In this document: in pieces, positions 11,349-19,587 of the stretch
How positions within the stretch are numbered: position 1 is the first letter of the stretch
Layout: each line of letters opens with the position of its first letter
Origin: Antarcticirhabdus aurantiaca
GTDB lineage: Bacteria > Pseudomonadota > Alphaproteobacteria > Rhizobiales > Rhizobiaceae
DNA: 64,000 nucleotides
Direction: 5' to 3'
Assembly: GCF_009765365.1 (NCBI RefSeq)
Contig: NZ_VTOM01000009.1
Span: 62,001 to 126,000 of the forward strand
Translations under genes and position numbers: made by a program
Notes under the pieces: model-generated
Seen by the model: only the letters and a program-made list of their open reading frames with translations
The model's database searches: none
Told to the model about the DNA's origin: nothing

Positions 11349-11513
11349 TCAGCGGTCGACTGAGGCCCTGCGCAGGATCGTCGGCAGAAGGCCGCCCGCT
11401 TTCAGCACCTCGACCTCCAGCGACATTTCGATGGCGGCGGTAATCTCGATGGCTTCGACCGACGCGTCGGTGCGCAGCACGCGAGCGGCAAGCCTGCCGC
11501 GCGGCGTGATCGA
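11349..11513 (-). pseudogene. Aconitase C-terminal remnant
   Basis: The last 54 codons of a minus-strand frame translate to a segment starting SITPRGRLAARVLRTDAS and ending AGGLLPTILRRASVDR. It aligns without gaps over about 48 residues to the extreme C-terminus of AcnA-type aconitase as I recall it (pattern P...R-x-D-x-S...E...GGILxxxxLR). The frame runs upstream to 11681 but no longer resembles aconitase, and none of the Fe-S or catalytic part is present. I read it as a decayed fragment left by a rearrangement. The rest of 11258-11763 holds no other gene I can support. Confidence 0.5.
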
Positions 11514-11763
11514 GCCTGAGCTTCCGCCGACAAGTTCGCCGCCTTGGCGTCGTCCGAGAACGCGCGTGGGCGAGATCCTCGAGTCCATCGGCCTCGCCAA
11601 CTGAACGATCGGCCGCCGGCTCACGCCTGCCGTTCCGATCGTCGGCGGCAGGAAAACTCGACGGGATAGCCATCCCCGCACGATGGATGTTCACCGGCGC
11701 TCGGAGGTGATGTAGGCTCCGGGCACCGCGGCGTCTCCGGCGCGGGGTGGCTGGGAGGGTCTC

Positions 11764-12312
11764 GTGGAAGCGGTCCGCAGCGGCTATCGCACGACGGCGC
11801 GGGTCCTGCACTGGACGGTCGCCGTTCTCGTTCTCGGCATGATACCGGCCGGCCTCGCCATGACGACGGAGAGCCTGCCCCGCGGCGTGCGCGACATGCT
11901 GTTCATCGGGCACAAGAACGCGGGCGTCCTGGTGCTCGCTTTGATGCTGGCGCGGGTCGCCTTTCGCCTGACGCACAAGCCGCCGCCCTTGCCCGCCAGC
12001 CTGCCGCCGATCCAGCGGCACGTCGCGGCGGCGACGCACACCCTTCTCTACGTCGTCGTCCTCGTCATGGCCGTGTCCGGCTTCGTTCGCGTTCAAGCCG
12101 GCGGCTTCCCGATCGAGATGCTCGACGCGCTCGGCCTTCCGCCGCTCGTGCAGCGATCCGATGCCGTGGCCGAGACGGCGAAGCGCGTCCACTTCCTCGC
12201 GCACTACGCCGTCATCGGCCTCGTCGCCCTCCACATCGCGGGCGCGCTCCATCACGCGCTCTGGCGGCGGGACGGCCTGGTGCGGCGCATGTGGCCGCCG
12301 ATCGCGCCGTGA
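11764..12312 (+). CDS. Cytochrome b561-family membrane protein
   Basis: A 182-residue four-helix membrane protein of the prokaryotic cytochrome b561 (CybB) family. Histidines suitable for axial haem ligation lie in ARVLHW, IGHKNAG, RVHFLAHYAV and ALHIAGALHH, each at the edge of a hydrophobic segment. The role would be electron transfer between the quinone pool and another carrier. The GTG start at 11764 has a strong GGGAGGG ribosome site just upstream. It is monocistronic and ends 4 bases before the convergent methyltransferase gene. Confidence 0.9.
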   Translation: MEAVRSGYRTTARVLHWTVAVLVLGMIPAGLAMTTESLPRGVRDMLFIGHKNAGVLVLALMLARVAFRLTHKPPPLPASLPPIQRHVAAATHTLLYVVVLVMAVSGFVRVQAGGFPIEMLDALGLPPLVQRSDAVAETAKRVHFLAHYAVIGLVALHIAGALHHALWRRDGLVRRMWPPIAP

Positions 12313-12316
12313 TGGC

Positions 12317-13105
12317 TCAGCGCGCGGCGGGCACGGCGAGAAGATCGACGTGGCCGACGGTGCAGACCGCGCCGCTCGCGGCTGCCGATCGCCGGAACGC
12401 CGCCCAGTCCGCGAGATCGCCCGGCGAGATCCGACCCGTTTCGCCCACGGCCGCGGCGAAGCCGCCCAGAAAAGCGTCCTGAAGCGCCGCATCGACCGGA
12501 CCGAGGCGCCAGGCGCTGTCGGCGAGCCGGACCGCGAAGCCGCGGCGGCGAAACGCCTCGGCGCAGAGGCGCGGCGCCGCCGGGCCAAGCGCGGCGCCGA
12601 AGCCCTTGTCGCCGCCTTGATGCGCGGCGAAGGCCGACACGACGTCGGCGTCGAGCGGATGCGGCACGCTCCAGCCGACGCGGCCATCGACCGAGAGGGC
12701 GGCGTAGAACGGCAGGCGGCGCTCGGCCAGCGCATCGGCGAGGCGCTCCACGAACGAGGCCGATACGAGATCGAGCAAGGCCGACGCCGTAACGAGACCA
12801 GCTGCGTCGACCAGAGCGGGATCGAAGTCGGCGATGTCGGCGGCGAGCGTCTCGACCGCGTCGCCGCTTCGCCGCCGCGCTTGATCGAGAAGCACGGGAT
12901 CGGCGTCGACGAAGCGCCAGCGCGTGGCCTCCGCGAGCCGCGGCTGCAGAACTCGAAAGGTGGAGCCCGTGCCGGCGCCGAGATCCACCACGAGGCCGCC
13001 GCGCGCCCCGGCGAGCTGCGCCGCTTCAGCGAGAAGGCGCGGGTCGCGGGCGCGGGCGTCCGCGGGCTCGCGCAGGTCCAGCCAACTGCCGTCGAAGCCG
13101 CTCAC
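12317..13105 (-). CDS. Class I SAM-dependent methyltransferase
   Basis: A 262-residue cytosolic Rossmann-fold methyltransferase. Motif I is VVDLGAGTGSTFRVL (about residues 39-53), followed by the acidic end of strand beta-2 (FVDADP) and an ADIADFDP segment. It starts at GTG 13105, overlapping the stop of the glycosyltransferase gene (GTGA), and is the last gene of the minus-strand arm of the pterin-synthase-like locus. The substrate is probably the small molecule or glycan made by that locus; nothing in the sequence identifies it. Confidence 0.85.
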   Translation of the reverse strand: MSGFDGSWLDLREPADARARDPRLLAEAAQLAGARGGLVVDLGAGTGSTFRVLQPRLAEATRWRFVDADPVLLDQARRRSGDAVETLAADIADFDPALVDAAGLVTASALLDLVSASFVERLADALAERRLPFYAALSVDGRVGWSVPHPLDADVVSAFAAHQGGDKGFGAALGPAAPRLCAEAFRRRGFAVRLADSAWRLGPVDAALQDAFLGGFAAAVGETGRISPGDLADWAAFRRSAAASGAVCTVGHVDLLAVPAAR

Positions 13106-14148
13106 CGTGCCGTCTCGTTCAGCGCGCCGGCGACGAGCGACGCCGTGTCCCGCCAGCTCGGCAGCAGCTCGGCGGCCTGGCGCGCGCCGCGCGCGAAGGC
13201 CGCGCGCTCTGCATCGCTGGACAGGAGACGCCGCAGAGCCGCGGCGAGCTGAGTCGGATCGTCCTGCGGCACCAGGATGCCCGCCGTTTCCGGCACGACG
13301 TCGGGAACCGCACCGGCCCGCGCGGCGATGATGGGCAGGCCGTGCGCCATGGCCTCGGCGAAGACCATGCCATAGCCTTCGTAGCGGCTGGGCAGCGCGA
13401 AGACGTGGGCGCCGGCATATTCGGCCGACGGATCGGCCACGCCGCCGACGAACACGACGCGCTCGCCGAGGCCGTGCCGCGCGGCCCGCTCGCGCAGGGC
13501 CGCGCCCCAGGCGGGGTCGATCGAGTCGCCGCCGACGATGCGGCAGCGCCAGTCGAGGTCGGCCAGAAGCGCCAGGGCGTCGATCAGAACGTCGTAGCCC
13601 TTGCGCGGGATCAAGGAGCCGACCGACAGGACGAGCGGCGGGCCTGCCGGCGGCTCGCGCGCCGGCGCACGGTCGGTGCCGGGCGGCGCCACGGTCAGGC
13701 GCGCGCGCGGCACGCCGAAGGCCGCGACCAGCGTTTCAGCCGTGGCGGGGCTCGTCACCACGACGGCCAGGGCCTCCGCCAACGCCTGGACCTCGGAGTC
13801 GCGCAGCTCGGCGGCGAGCGCGGGATCGAGCCCTGTCTCGAGCGCCAGGGGATGGTGGACGAGCGCGACGAGGCGCAGCCGCCGCGCCTCGGCCGCGGCC
13901 GTCTTCGGCATCAGGGCGTAGGCGAGACCGTCGACGAGGACGAGGTCTCCGTCCGGAAGGGCGGCGAGGGCGGAAGCGGCCTCCACTTCCGCGTCGCGCG
14001 CGTTGTCCAGAGCGAGCGACGGCAGGGCAACGTGCCGGACATCCCAACCGAGGAGGCGCAGCTCGGCCATGAGGCGCCGGTCGTAGCCGTAGCCGCCGGT
14101 GCGTGCCTCGATGTCGCCGGGAACGACGACGTGGAGGACGGCGCTCAC
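13102..14148 (-). CDS. GT4-family glycosyltransferase
   Basis: A 348-residue GT-B-fold glycosyltransferase. The N-terminal acceptor domain begins LHVVVPGDIEARTGGYGYDRRL. The donor domain carries LSVGSLIPRKGYDVLIDAL near 190 and the E-x7-E type motif EGYGMVFAEAMAHGLP near 258-273, with the following GAVPDVV. This is typical of retaining GT4 enzymes using nucleotide sugars. It starts at GTG 14148, overlapping the stop of the PTPS-like gene, and overlaps the downstream methyltransferase by 4 bases, so the arm is tightly coupled. Confidence 0.9.
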   Translation of the reverse strand: MSAVLHVVVPGDIEARTGGYGYDRRLMAELRLLGWDVRHVALPSLALDNARDAEVEAASALAALPDGDLVLVDGLAYALMPKTAAAEARRLRLVALVHHPLALETGLDPALAAELRDSEVQALAEALAVVVTSPATAETLVAAFGVPRARLTVAPPGTDRAPAREPPAGPPLVLSVGSLIPRKGYDVLIDALALLADLDWRCRIVGGDSIDPAWGAALRERAARHGLGERVVFVGGVADPSAEYAGAHVFALPSRYEGYGMVFAEAMAHGLPIIAARAGAVPDVVPETAGILVPQDDPTQLAAALRRLLSSDAERAAFARGARQAAELLPSWRDTASLVAGALNETAR

Positions 14149-14543
14149 AGATCGGCCTCGAACCAGGCGCGGGCGACGTTGGACTCGTGGAGCCGCACGC
14201 GCAGACGCACGATCCGCGCGCCGCCGCCGCCCAGGCGCCCGTCCCGGATCAAGCCCGCGATGGCGTCGAAGATGTGCCGCGCCAGCACCTCGGTCGTCGT
14301 GACGCGCCCGGCAAAGACCGGCAGCTCATCGAGATTGGCGTAGTTCAGCGGCGCGAGCACCTCCCGCAGCACCTCGAAGGCGAGGCCGATGTCGACGCCG
14401 AGGCCGTCCTCGTCCAGCTCGCGCGTGAAGAAGGCGGCGTCGACGTGGAAGGTCGCGCCGTGCATGCCCTGCGCCGGTCCGAAGACCGGGCGCGGAAGGC
14501 TGTGGGCGATCATGATGTGATCGCTGACTTCGACGGCGAACAT
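14145..14543 (-). CDS. PTPS/QueD-like protein with degenerate active site
   Basis: A 132-residue protein with the 6-pyruvoyl-tetrahydropterin synthase/QueD fold pattern: HIMIAHSLP (His14), MHGATFHVD (His28), PLNYANLDELPVF, a T-T-T-E-x-L-A stretch and LHESNVA (Glu120). Compared by eye with E. coli QueD, key positions have changed: the catalytic Cys27 is Ala24 here, the second zinc His of HGH is Ala30, and the Asp70-His71 pair (LDH) is Asn67-Tyr68. Ordinary 6-carboxytetrahydropterin synthesis is therefore unlikely, although annotation pipelines would probably assign it. ATG 14543 follows an AAGGAG ribosome site. It lies between the BchC-like dehydrogenase and the glycosyltransferase. Confidence 0.85.
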   Translation of the reverse strand: MFAVEVSDHIMIAHSLPRPVFGPAQGMHGATFHVDAAFFTRELDEDGLGVDIGLAFEVLREVLAPLNYANLDELPVFAGRVTTTEVLARHIFDAIAGLIRDGRLGGGGARIVRLRVRLHESNVARAWFEADL

Positions 14544-14553
14544 GGCGGCTCCT

Positions 14554-15540
14554 TCAATAACGGATGCGATGGCAGAGAGTGTCTGGCGCGTCGAGCACCG
14601 CGGCGTAGTCGTGAGCAAGCGAGGCGAAGTCGCTCTCGCCCGACACGAGCGCGTCGAGTTCCGGCCGGTCGCGAAGAAGGCGCAAGGCGAGGTCGAGACG
14701 GCGGGCCGTGCTCCAGCGCGCCCGCCGCGCCGGGGGAACGGCGCCGACCTGCGAGCCAAGGATCGACAGGCGCTTCGAGTGAAACGCGCCGCCGAGCCGC
14801 AGCTCGACGGGCGCGGTGCCGTACCAGCTCGCCTCGACGGCCCGACCCTCGAAGCCGAGGCAGGCGATCGCGGTGTCGAGGCCCCCGGCGCTGCCGCTGA
14901 CATGGACGGCGACGTCGCAATCCGTCGGCGCTTCGCCGGGCGCCGCGAAGCCAATCCCGAGCGCGGCCGCGAGGCGCTCGCGCCCCGAGGCGACGTCGAC
15001 CAGCGTCACCTCCGTTCCGGGAATGCCAGCGGCGAGAGCGGCGACGAGCGCGCCGACCATCCCGGCTCCGATCACGGCAAGCCGGTCGCCGAGCTGGAGG
15101 CCGGCGTCCCAGACGATCGTCAGCGCCGTTTCCATGTTCGCGGCGAGCACCGCGCGCTCCGCCGGCAGTCCCTCCGGCACGAGGTGCAGAGCCTCGGACG
15201 GCACGACGAAGCGATCCTGGTGAGGGTGGAGGCAGAAGACGGTGCGGCCGATAAGAGCCGCGGGGCCCGCCTCGACGAGCCCGACCGAGGCGTAGCCGTA
15301 CTTCAGCGGAAAGTCGAAGCCGCCGGCCTGAAAGGGCGCGCGCATCGCTTCGTGCTGGTCCGCCGGCACGCGGCCTTGGAAGACCAGCCGCTCCGTTCCG
15401 CGGCTGATCGCGCCGAAGCGGGTCGCGACGCGGCACTCTCCGTCTTTCGGCTCCCGCAGCCGTTCGCGGCGCAGCGCCGCCCGCCCCGCAGCCTCGATCC
15501 ACAGCGCCGTCGCCTCATGCCGCCGCGGCTCGTCGCTCAT
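14554..15540 (-). CDS. BchC-like medium-chain dehydrogenase/reductase
   Basis: A 328-residue medium-chain dehydrogenase. The cofactor motif is LAVIGAGMVGALVAAL, the N-terminal half has SRGTERLVFQGRVP and FPLKYGYASVGLVEAG, and it ends with LCHRIRY. The SxGTERL...P...YxSVG pattern resembles the chlorophyllide dehydrogenase BchC group. The zinc-ADH signature GHE is replaced by GYA and the structural-zinc Cys cluster is missing, so a zinc-independent mechanism is likely. It is the first gene of the minus arm, with GAGG upstream of ATG 15540, and 10 bases separate it from the PTPS-like gene. Confidence 0.85.
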   Translation of the reverse strand: MSDEPRRHEATALWIEAAGRAALRRERLREPKDGECRVATRFGAISRGTERLVFQGRVPADQHEAMRAPFQAGGFDFPLKYGYASVGLVEAGPAALIGRTVFCLHPHQDRFVVPSEALHLVPEGLPAERAVLAANMETALTIVWDAGLQLGDRLAVIGAGMVGALVAALAAGIPGTEVTLVDVASGRERLAAALGIGFAAPGEAPTDCDVAVHVSGSAGGLDTAIACLGFEGRAVEASWYGTAPVELRLGGAFHSKRLSILGSQVGAVPPARRARWSTARRLDLALRLLRDRPELDALVSGESDFASLAHDYAAVLDAPDTLCHRIRY

Positions 15541-15655
15541 CGGTCCTCGTCGGTGGTCACAAATCGATCAACGCTCATTGTCGCATTCCTGAATCAGCGG
15601 CACTGCCGCTCTAGGTTTCATTGTCATCCGCATCCGCAAGGCCGCAACCCCCATC
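15541..15655. promoter_or_regulatory. Divergent promoter region of the PTPS-like/glycolipid locus
   Basis: 115 bases between the two arms of the locus, each starting here in opposite directions. It is AT-richer than its surroundings (15555-15635), as expected of promoters. A small inverted repeat, AGCGGCAC followed by TGCCGCT, lies near 15596-15611. I cannot assign -35/-10 elements with confidence. The shared region suggests the two arms are expressed together. Confidence 0.5.
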
Positions 15656-16423
15656 ATGACCCTCCACAACCCTCGCATCGTGCCGCAGGCCTCCGCCGTC
15701 CGCCTCGCCCGATGGGGAGTCGCGGGGGCCTTCGCCGCTTCGACGCTCCTGCTTCTCGGCGTCGGTGTCCTGGCGATCGGTACATTCGAGCTGGGCTGGG
15801 AGCTGCTGCCGCTCTCGACCGCCCTGTTCGCGGCGATCGGCGTCATCGTCCTGACCAGCCTGCCGAACGGCCACCCGCATGCCCGGTTCGGACCGGCCAA
15901 CACCATCACCACGCTCCGGGCCGCCATGACGGTGCTTCTTGCTGGTCTGCTGCCGGAAGCGGATCGGATCGCCGATCCGGCGCAGGCGGGCCTTGCCTGG
16001 ACGCTGACCGGCTTCGCCGCGCTCGCGCTCGCCCTCGACGGCTTCGATGGGCAGGCCGCGCGGCGCAGCGGGCTCGCTTCGCGCTTCGGCGCGCGCTACG
16101 ACATGGAGGTGGATGCCCTCCTCATCCTCGTGCTCTCGGTATTCGCGCTCGCCTCCGGCAAGGCGGGCGTTTTCGTTCTCGCGATCGGGCTGATGCGCTA
16201 CCTCTTCGTCGCCCTCCTCGCCCTCGTGCCCAGCCTGGACGGCGAGCTCGCGCCCTCGCTGCGCCGGAAGGTCGTCTGCGTGGTCCAGGTCGGAGTGCTC
16301 TGCGCCCTCCTCGCGCCGCCGCTCGAGCCGCCGCTCTCGGGCTGGCTGGCGGCCGCGGCTCTCGCCCTGCTCACGGCTTCCTTTGCCGCCGACATCCTCG
16401 CTTTGGCGCGTCGTCGCGGATGA
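15656..16423 (+). CDS. CDP-alcohol phosphatidyltransferase family enzyme
   Basis: A 255-residue polytopic membrane enzyme. The CDP-alcohol phosphotransferase signature is complete: DGFDGQAAR, then eight residues, GARYD and D three residues later, all in about 122-147, and it binds two metals and the CDP moiety. The family joins a CDP-activated lipid or polyol to an alcohol; the substrate here is unknown. About six hydrophobic helices are visible. The ribosome site before ATG 15656 is poor. It is the first gene of the plus arm, and its stop overlaps the start of the FkbM gene (ATGA). Confidence 0.9.
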   Translation: MTLHNPRIVPQASAVRLARWGVAGAFAASTLLLLGVGVLAIGTFELGWELLPLSTALFAAIGVIVLTSLPNGHPHARFGPANTITTLRAAMTVLLAGLLPEADRIADPAQAGLAWTLTGFAALALALDGFDGQAARRSGLASRFGARYDMEVDALLILVLSVFALASGKAGVFVLAIGLMRYLFVALLALVPSLDGELAPSLRRKVVCVVQVGVLCALLAPPLEPPLSGWLAAAALALLTASFAADILALARRRG

Positions 16424-17160
16424 AGGCCGACGTCGCGTCCACGCTCGGCCTCTGGCGCTCGCTTCTCATCTATCGCGGCCAGCCCTGGCGCACCCTGGCG
16501 CTGCGCCGCTTCTGCCGGACGCTCGTTCGACCCGGCGACCTCGCCTTCGACGTCGGGGCTCATGTCGGCAGCCGGGCTCGGGCCCTGGCTGCCGCGGGCG
16601 CCAGGGTCGTCGCGATCGAGCCCCAGCCGCTCTTCGCCGACTACCTCGCGCGGCGCGTCGCCGGTCCGCGCATCGCCGTGCTGCCGGTGGCGCTCGGCCG
16701 AACGCCGGGGCGCGCGACGCTGAACGTGTCGCGCCGGCACCCGACCGTGTCCACGCTGTCGGCGGACTGGATCGGCAAGGTGCGGGAGGCGCCGGGCTTT
16801 TCGGGCGTGCGCTGGGAGGGCCGCACCGAGGTTCCCGTGACGACGCTCGACGCGCTCATCGCCGAGCACGGCCGCCCGGCATTCTGCAAGATCGACGTGG
16901 AGGGGCTGGAGGCGGAGATCCTCGGCGGCCTCAGCCAGCCGATCCCGCTGCTTTGCTTCGAGATCCTGCCGGCAGCAGCCGACATCGCGGAAGCCTGCAT
17001 CCGACGGCTCGCGGGGCTCGGACCCTACCGCTTCGGCTTCGTGCCGGGCGAGCGGCACCGGTTGGGAGACGAATGGCTGAGCGCGGACAGGATGGTGGCG
17101 CGGCTTCCCGACATCGCGGCGGCCGGCCGCTCCGGCGACATCTATGCCCGCCTCCAGTGA
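16420..17160 (+). CDS. FkbM-family methyltransferase
   Basis: A 246-residue methyltransferase of the FkbM type. Motif I is AFDVGAHVGSRARALAAAGARVVAIEPQP (start near residue 43), and the family hallmark FCKIDVEGLEAEILGGL appears near 158-174. FkbM enzymes usually O-methylate sugars or polyketides. The start at ATG 16420 overlaps the preceding stop and the 3' end overlaps the sulfatase-like gene by 17 bases, so the arm is translationally coupled. An O-methylation of the locus product is inferred. Confidence 0.9.
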   Translation: MKADVASTLGLWRSLLIYRGQPWRTLALRRFCRTLVRPGDLAFDVGAHVGSRARALAAAGARVVAIEPQPLFADYLARRVAGPRIAVLPVALGRTPGRATLNVSRRHPTVSTLSADWIGKVREAPGFSGVRWEGRTEVPVTTLDALIAEHGRPAFCKIDVEGLEAEILGGLSQPIPLLCFEILPAAADIAEACIRRLAGLGPYRFGFVPGERHRLGDEWLSADRMVARLPDIAAAGRSGDIYARLQ

Positions 17161-18769
17161 CGGCCGGCGCCTGACGCCGCTGCGCGCGACCTTCGGCGCC
17201 GCGCTCCTCGCGGCCGGATCGACGCTTCCGGCGCCGGGCGGCGGGCTGCCGTCCAGCCTTCCGCTGGAATGGCCGGTCGCGATTCTGCTCCTGGTCACCG
17301 CTGCCCCGTCGCGCCTGTTGTTCACCGCCCTCCGGCTGCTCGTGACGGTCGCCGTGGCGCTGACCGTCTTCTTGAAGCTCGCCGACCTCGGCACCGGGCT
17401 CGCCTTCTCGCGTCCCTTCAATCCGCTCCTCGACGCATCGCTCCTCGTGTCCGGCTGGCACCTCCTGTCCGGCACGATCGGGCGCGGCGAGGCGCTGGCC
17501 GTCGTAGTTCTCGCGCTTGCAGCCTGGGGCGCGGCGACGGCGCTCCTGTTCTGGTGCTTCGGCGGCTTCCGCCGCCTGCCGAGGGGGCCGCGCCGGCTCG
17601 TCGGCGGCCTCGCCGCCGCAGTCGTGGCGCTGTGGCTCGTGCCATCCGGTCCGGTGAAGCCGGAGGCGACGCGCTATCTCGAAGCCCGCCTCGATCTCGT
17701 CGCGCAGTCCGTCGCGAGCCTCGCGCGCTTCGAGGATTCGCTCGCGACCGATCCACTGGCCGGCCATCCGCCGGAGACCCTCTTCTCGGCGCTGTCCGGC
17801 AAGGACGTGATGGTGCTCTTCGTCGAATCCTACGGGCGAAGCGCCGTGGAGGATCCCGCCTATGCTGGCACGACGCTGAGCCGCCTTCGCGCGGCGGAAA
17901 GCTATCTGTCGGCGGCAGGCATCGGGGCCGTCAGCGGCTGGCTGACGTCGCCGACCCTCGGCGGGCAGAGCTGGCTCGCGCACGGCGCCCTTCTGTCCGG
18001 TCTCTGGACGAGCGACCAGAGCCTTTACGACCGGATGATCGCGAGCGATCGGGCAAGTCTCAACGCCCTGTTCCGCGACGCCGGCTGGCGGACGATCGCG
18101 GCCATGCCGGCGATCACCATGGATTGGCCGGAAGCCGGCTGGTTCGGCTACGACGCCGTGTTCGACGCGCACAATCTGGGCTATCGCGGCAAGCCGTTCG
18201 ACTGGGTGACGATGCCCGATCAGTTCACGCTCGCCGCGATCCGGCGGATCGTCGAGGCGGAGCATCCGCGCCCCGTGATGGTGGAGGCAGCGCTGATCTC
18301 CAGTCACGCCCCCTGGACGCCGCTGCCGCGGATGGTGCCCTGGGAAGACGTCGGCGACGGTCGCATCTTCGATGGTCAGGCCGCGTCCGGCGAGAAGCCC
18401 GAGGTGTTGTGGCGCGACCCGGCGCGAGTCCGCGCCGCCTATGGCCGTTCGATCGACTACGCGCTGGAGGCGGTCTTCTCCTATGCCGCGACCTTCGGCC
18501 GGAACACCGTCTTCGTGATCCTCGGCGACCATCAGCCCGCGCCGCTGATCACCGGCGAAGGCGCCGCGCGCGACGTGCCCGTCCACATCCTCTCGGACGA
18601 CCCGGCGATCCTGCGCCGCTTCGCCGGCTGGAACTGGACGCCGGGCCTCGTTCCGGCGGCCGATCTGCCCCCTTGGCGGATGGATGCGTTCCGCGAGCGC
18701 TTTGCGCACACGACGAGCGATTCGCCGCTTCCCTCGCCCGAGCATGCGGGCCATAGCTCGACGCCATGA
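17144..18769 (+). CDS. Membrane sulfatase/LTA-synthase-like enzyme
   Basis: A 541-residue protein with about five N-terminal membrane helices (to roughly residue 175) and a periplasmic alkaline-phosphatase-superfamily domain. VMVLFVESYGRSAVED (about 220-235) carries the first metal-binding Glu and the likely nucleophile region, SPTLGGQSWLAHGALLSG follows, and VFVILGDHQPAPLI near 460 is the C-terminal Asp-His metal site. The layout resembles LTA synthase and phosphoglycerol/phosphoethanolamine transferases more than true sulfatases, suggesting transfer of a phospho-alcohol head group onto a glycan or lipid outside the membrane. It pairs logically with the CDP-alcohol enzyme upstream. Confidence 0.85.
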   Translation: MPASSDGRRLTPLRATFGAALLAAGSTLPAPGGGLPSSLPLEWPVAILLLVTAAPSRLLFTALRLLVTVAVALTVFLKLADLGTGLAFSRPFNPLLDASLLVSGWHLLSGTIGRGEALAVVVLALAAWGAATALLFWCFGGFRRLPRGPRRLVGGLAAAVVALWLVPSGPVKPEATRYLEARLDLVAQSVASLARFEDSLATDPLAGHPPETLFSALSGKDVMVLFVESYGRSAVEDPAYAGTTLSRLRAAESYLSAAGIGAVSGWLTSPTLGGQSWLAHGALLSGLWTSDQSLYDRMIASDRASLNALFRDAGWRTIAAMPAITMDWPEAGWFGYDAVFDAHNLGYRGKPFDWVTMPDQFTLAAIRRIVEAEHPRPVMVEAALISSHAPWTPLPRMVPWEDVGDGRIFDGQAASGEKPEVLWRDPARVRAAYGRSIDYALEAVFSYAATFGRNTVFVILGDHQPAPLITGEGAARDVPVHILSDDPAILRRFAGWNWTPGLVPAADLPPWRMDAFRERFAHTTSDSPLPSPEHAGHSSTP

Positions 18770-19587
18770 CGCCCGATCCCATCCTCATCGCCGAAACCGT
18801 GGTCCTGCTCCTGGGCGCCAGCGCCTTTGCCGGCGTTCTCGCCGGCCTGTTCGGCATCGGCGGCGGCGCCGTCTTCGTGCCGGTGCTCTACCAGACCTTC
18901 GGCCTGTTCGGCGTCGATCCCGACGTGTCGATGCAGCTCGCCATCGGCTCCTCGCTCGCGATCGTCGTGCCGACCTCGATCCGCTCGGTGATGAGCCACC
19001 GCGCGCATGGCGCGGTCGATTTCGAGCTGCTTCGAAGCTGGATCGTCATCGTGCCGCTCGGCGCCGTCGCCGGCGCCGCGATCGCCGCCGCGATCTCGTC
19101 GGAAGCCCTGCGCTCGATCTTCGCGGTGATCGCCTTCGTGATCGGCGTGCAGCTCTTGATCGGCAAGCTGCCCTTCACCCTCGGAACCGACCTGCCCGGC
19201 CGTCTCGGCCGCTGGATCGCCGGCATCTTCATCGGCATGGTCGCCGCGCTGATGGGCATCGGCGGCGGCGTTCTCAACAACACCTTCATGACGCTGTACG
19301 GGCGCTCGATCCACCAGGCCGTGGCGACCTCGGCGGGGGTCGGCGTGCTCGTCTCGATCCCGGGCCTCGTCGCCTTCGTGATCGGCGGCTGGGGCCATCC
19401 GGACCTGCCGGCCTGGAGCCTCGGCTACATCAGCCTGCCGGTGATCCTGATCGTCGCGCCGCTGGCGACGCTGTTCACCCCGCTCGGCGCGCGCCTCGCC
19501 CACCGGCTGACCAAGCGGCAGCTGCAGGTCGGCTTCGGCGTCTACCTCCTGACCGTGGCGCTGCGCTTCTTCATCAGCCTGATCTAG
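18766..19587 (+). CDS. TauE/SafE (TSUP) family permease
   Basis: A 273-residue membrane protein with eight or so helices and the duplicated glycine-rich motif of the family: GLFGIGGGAVFVPVL near residue 27 and ALMGIGGGVLNN near 161. TSUP members export or import sulfur-containing anions and organic acids. Its ATG overlaps the stop of the sulfatase-like gene (ATGA), so it is transcribed with the plus arm. Whether it belongs functionally, for instance as exporter of an anionic precursor or of sulfite, is inference. Confidence 0.9.
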   Translation: MTPDPILIAETVVLLLGASAFAGVLAGLFGIGGGAVFVPVLYQTFGLFGVDPDVSMQLAIGSSLAIVVPTSIRSVMSHRAHGAVDFELLRSWIVIVPLGAVAGAAIAAAISSEALRSIFAVIAFVIGVQLLIGKLPFTLGTDLPGRLGRWIAGIFIGMVAALMGIGGGVLNNTFMTLYGRSIHQAVATSAGVGVLVSIPGLVAFVIGGWGHPDLPAWSLGYISLPVILIVAPLATLFTPLGARLAHRLTKRQLQVGFGVYLLTVALRFFISLI

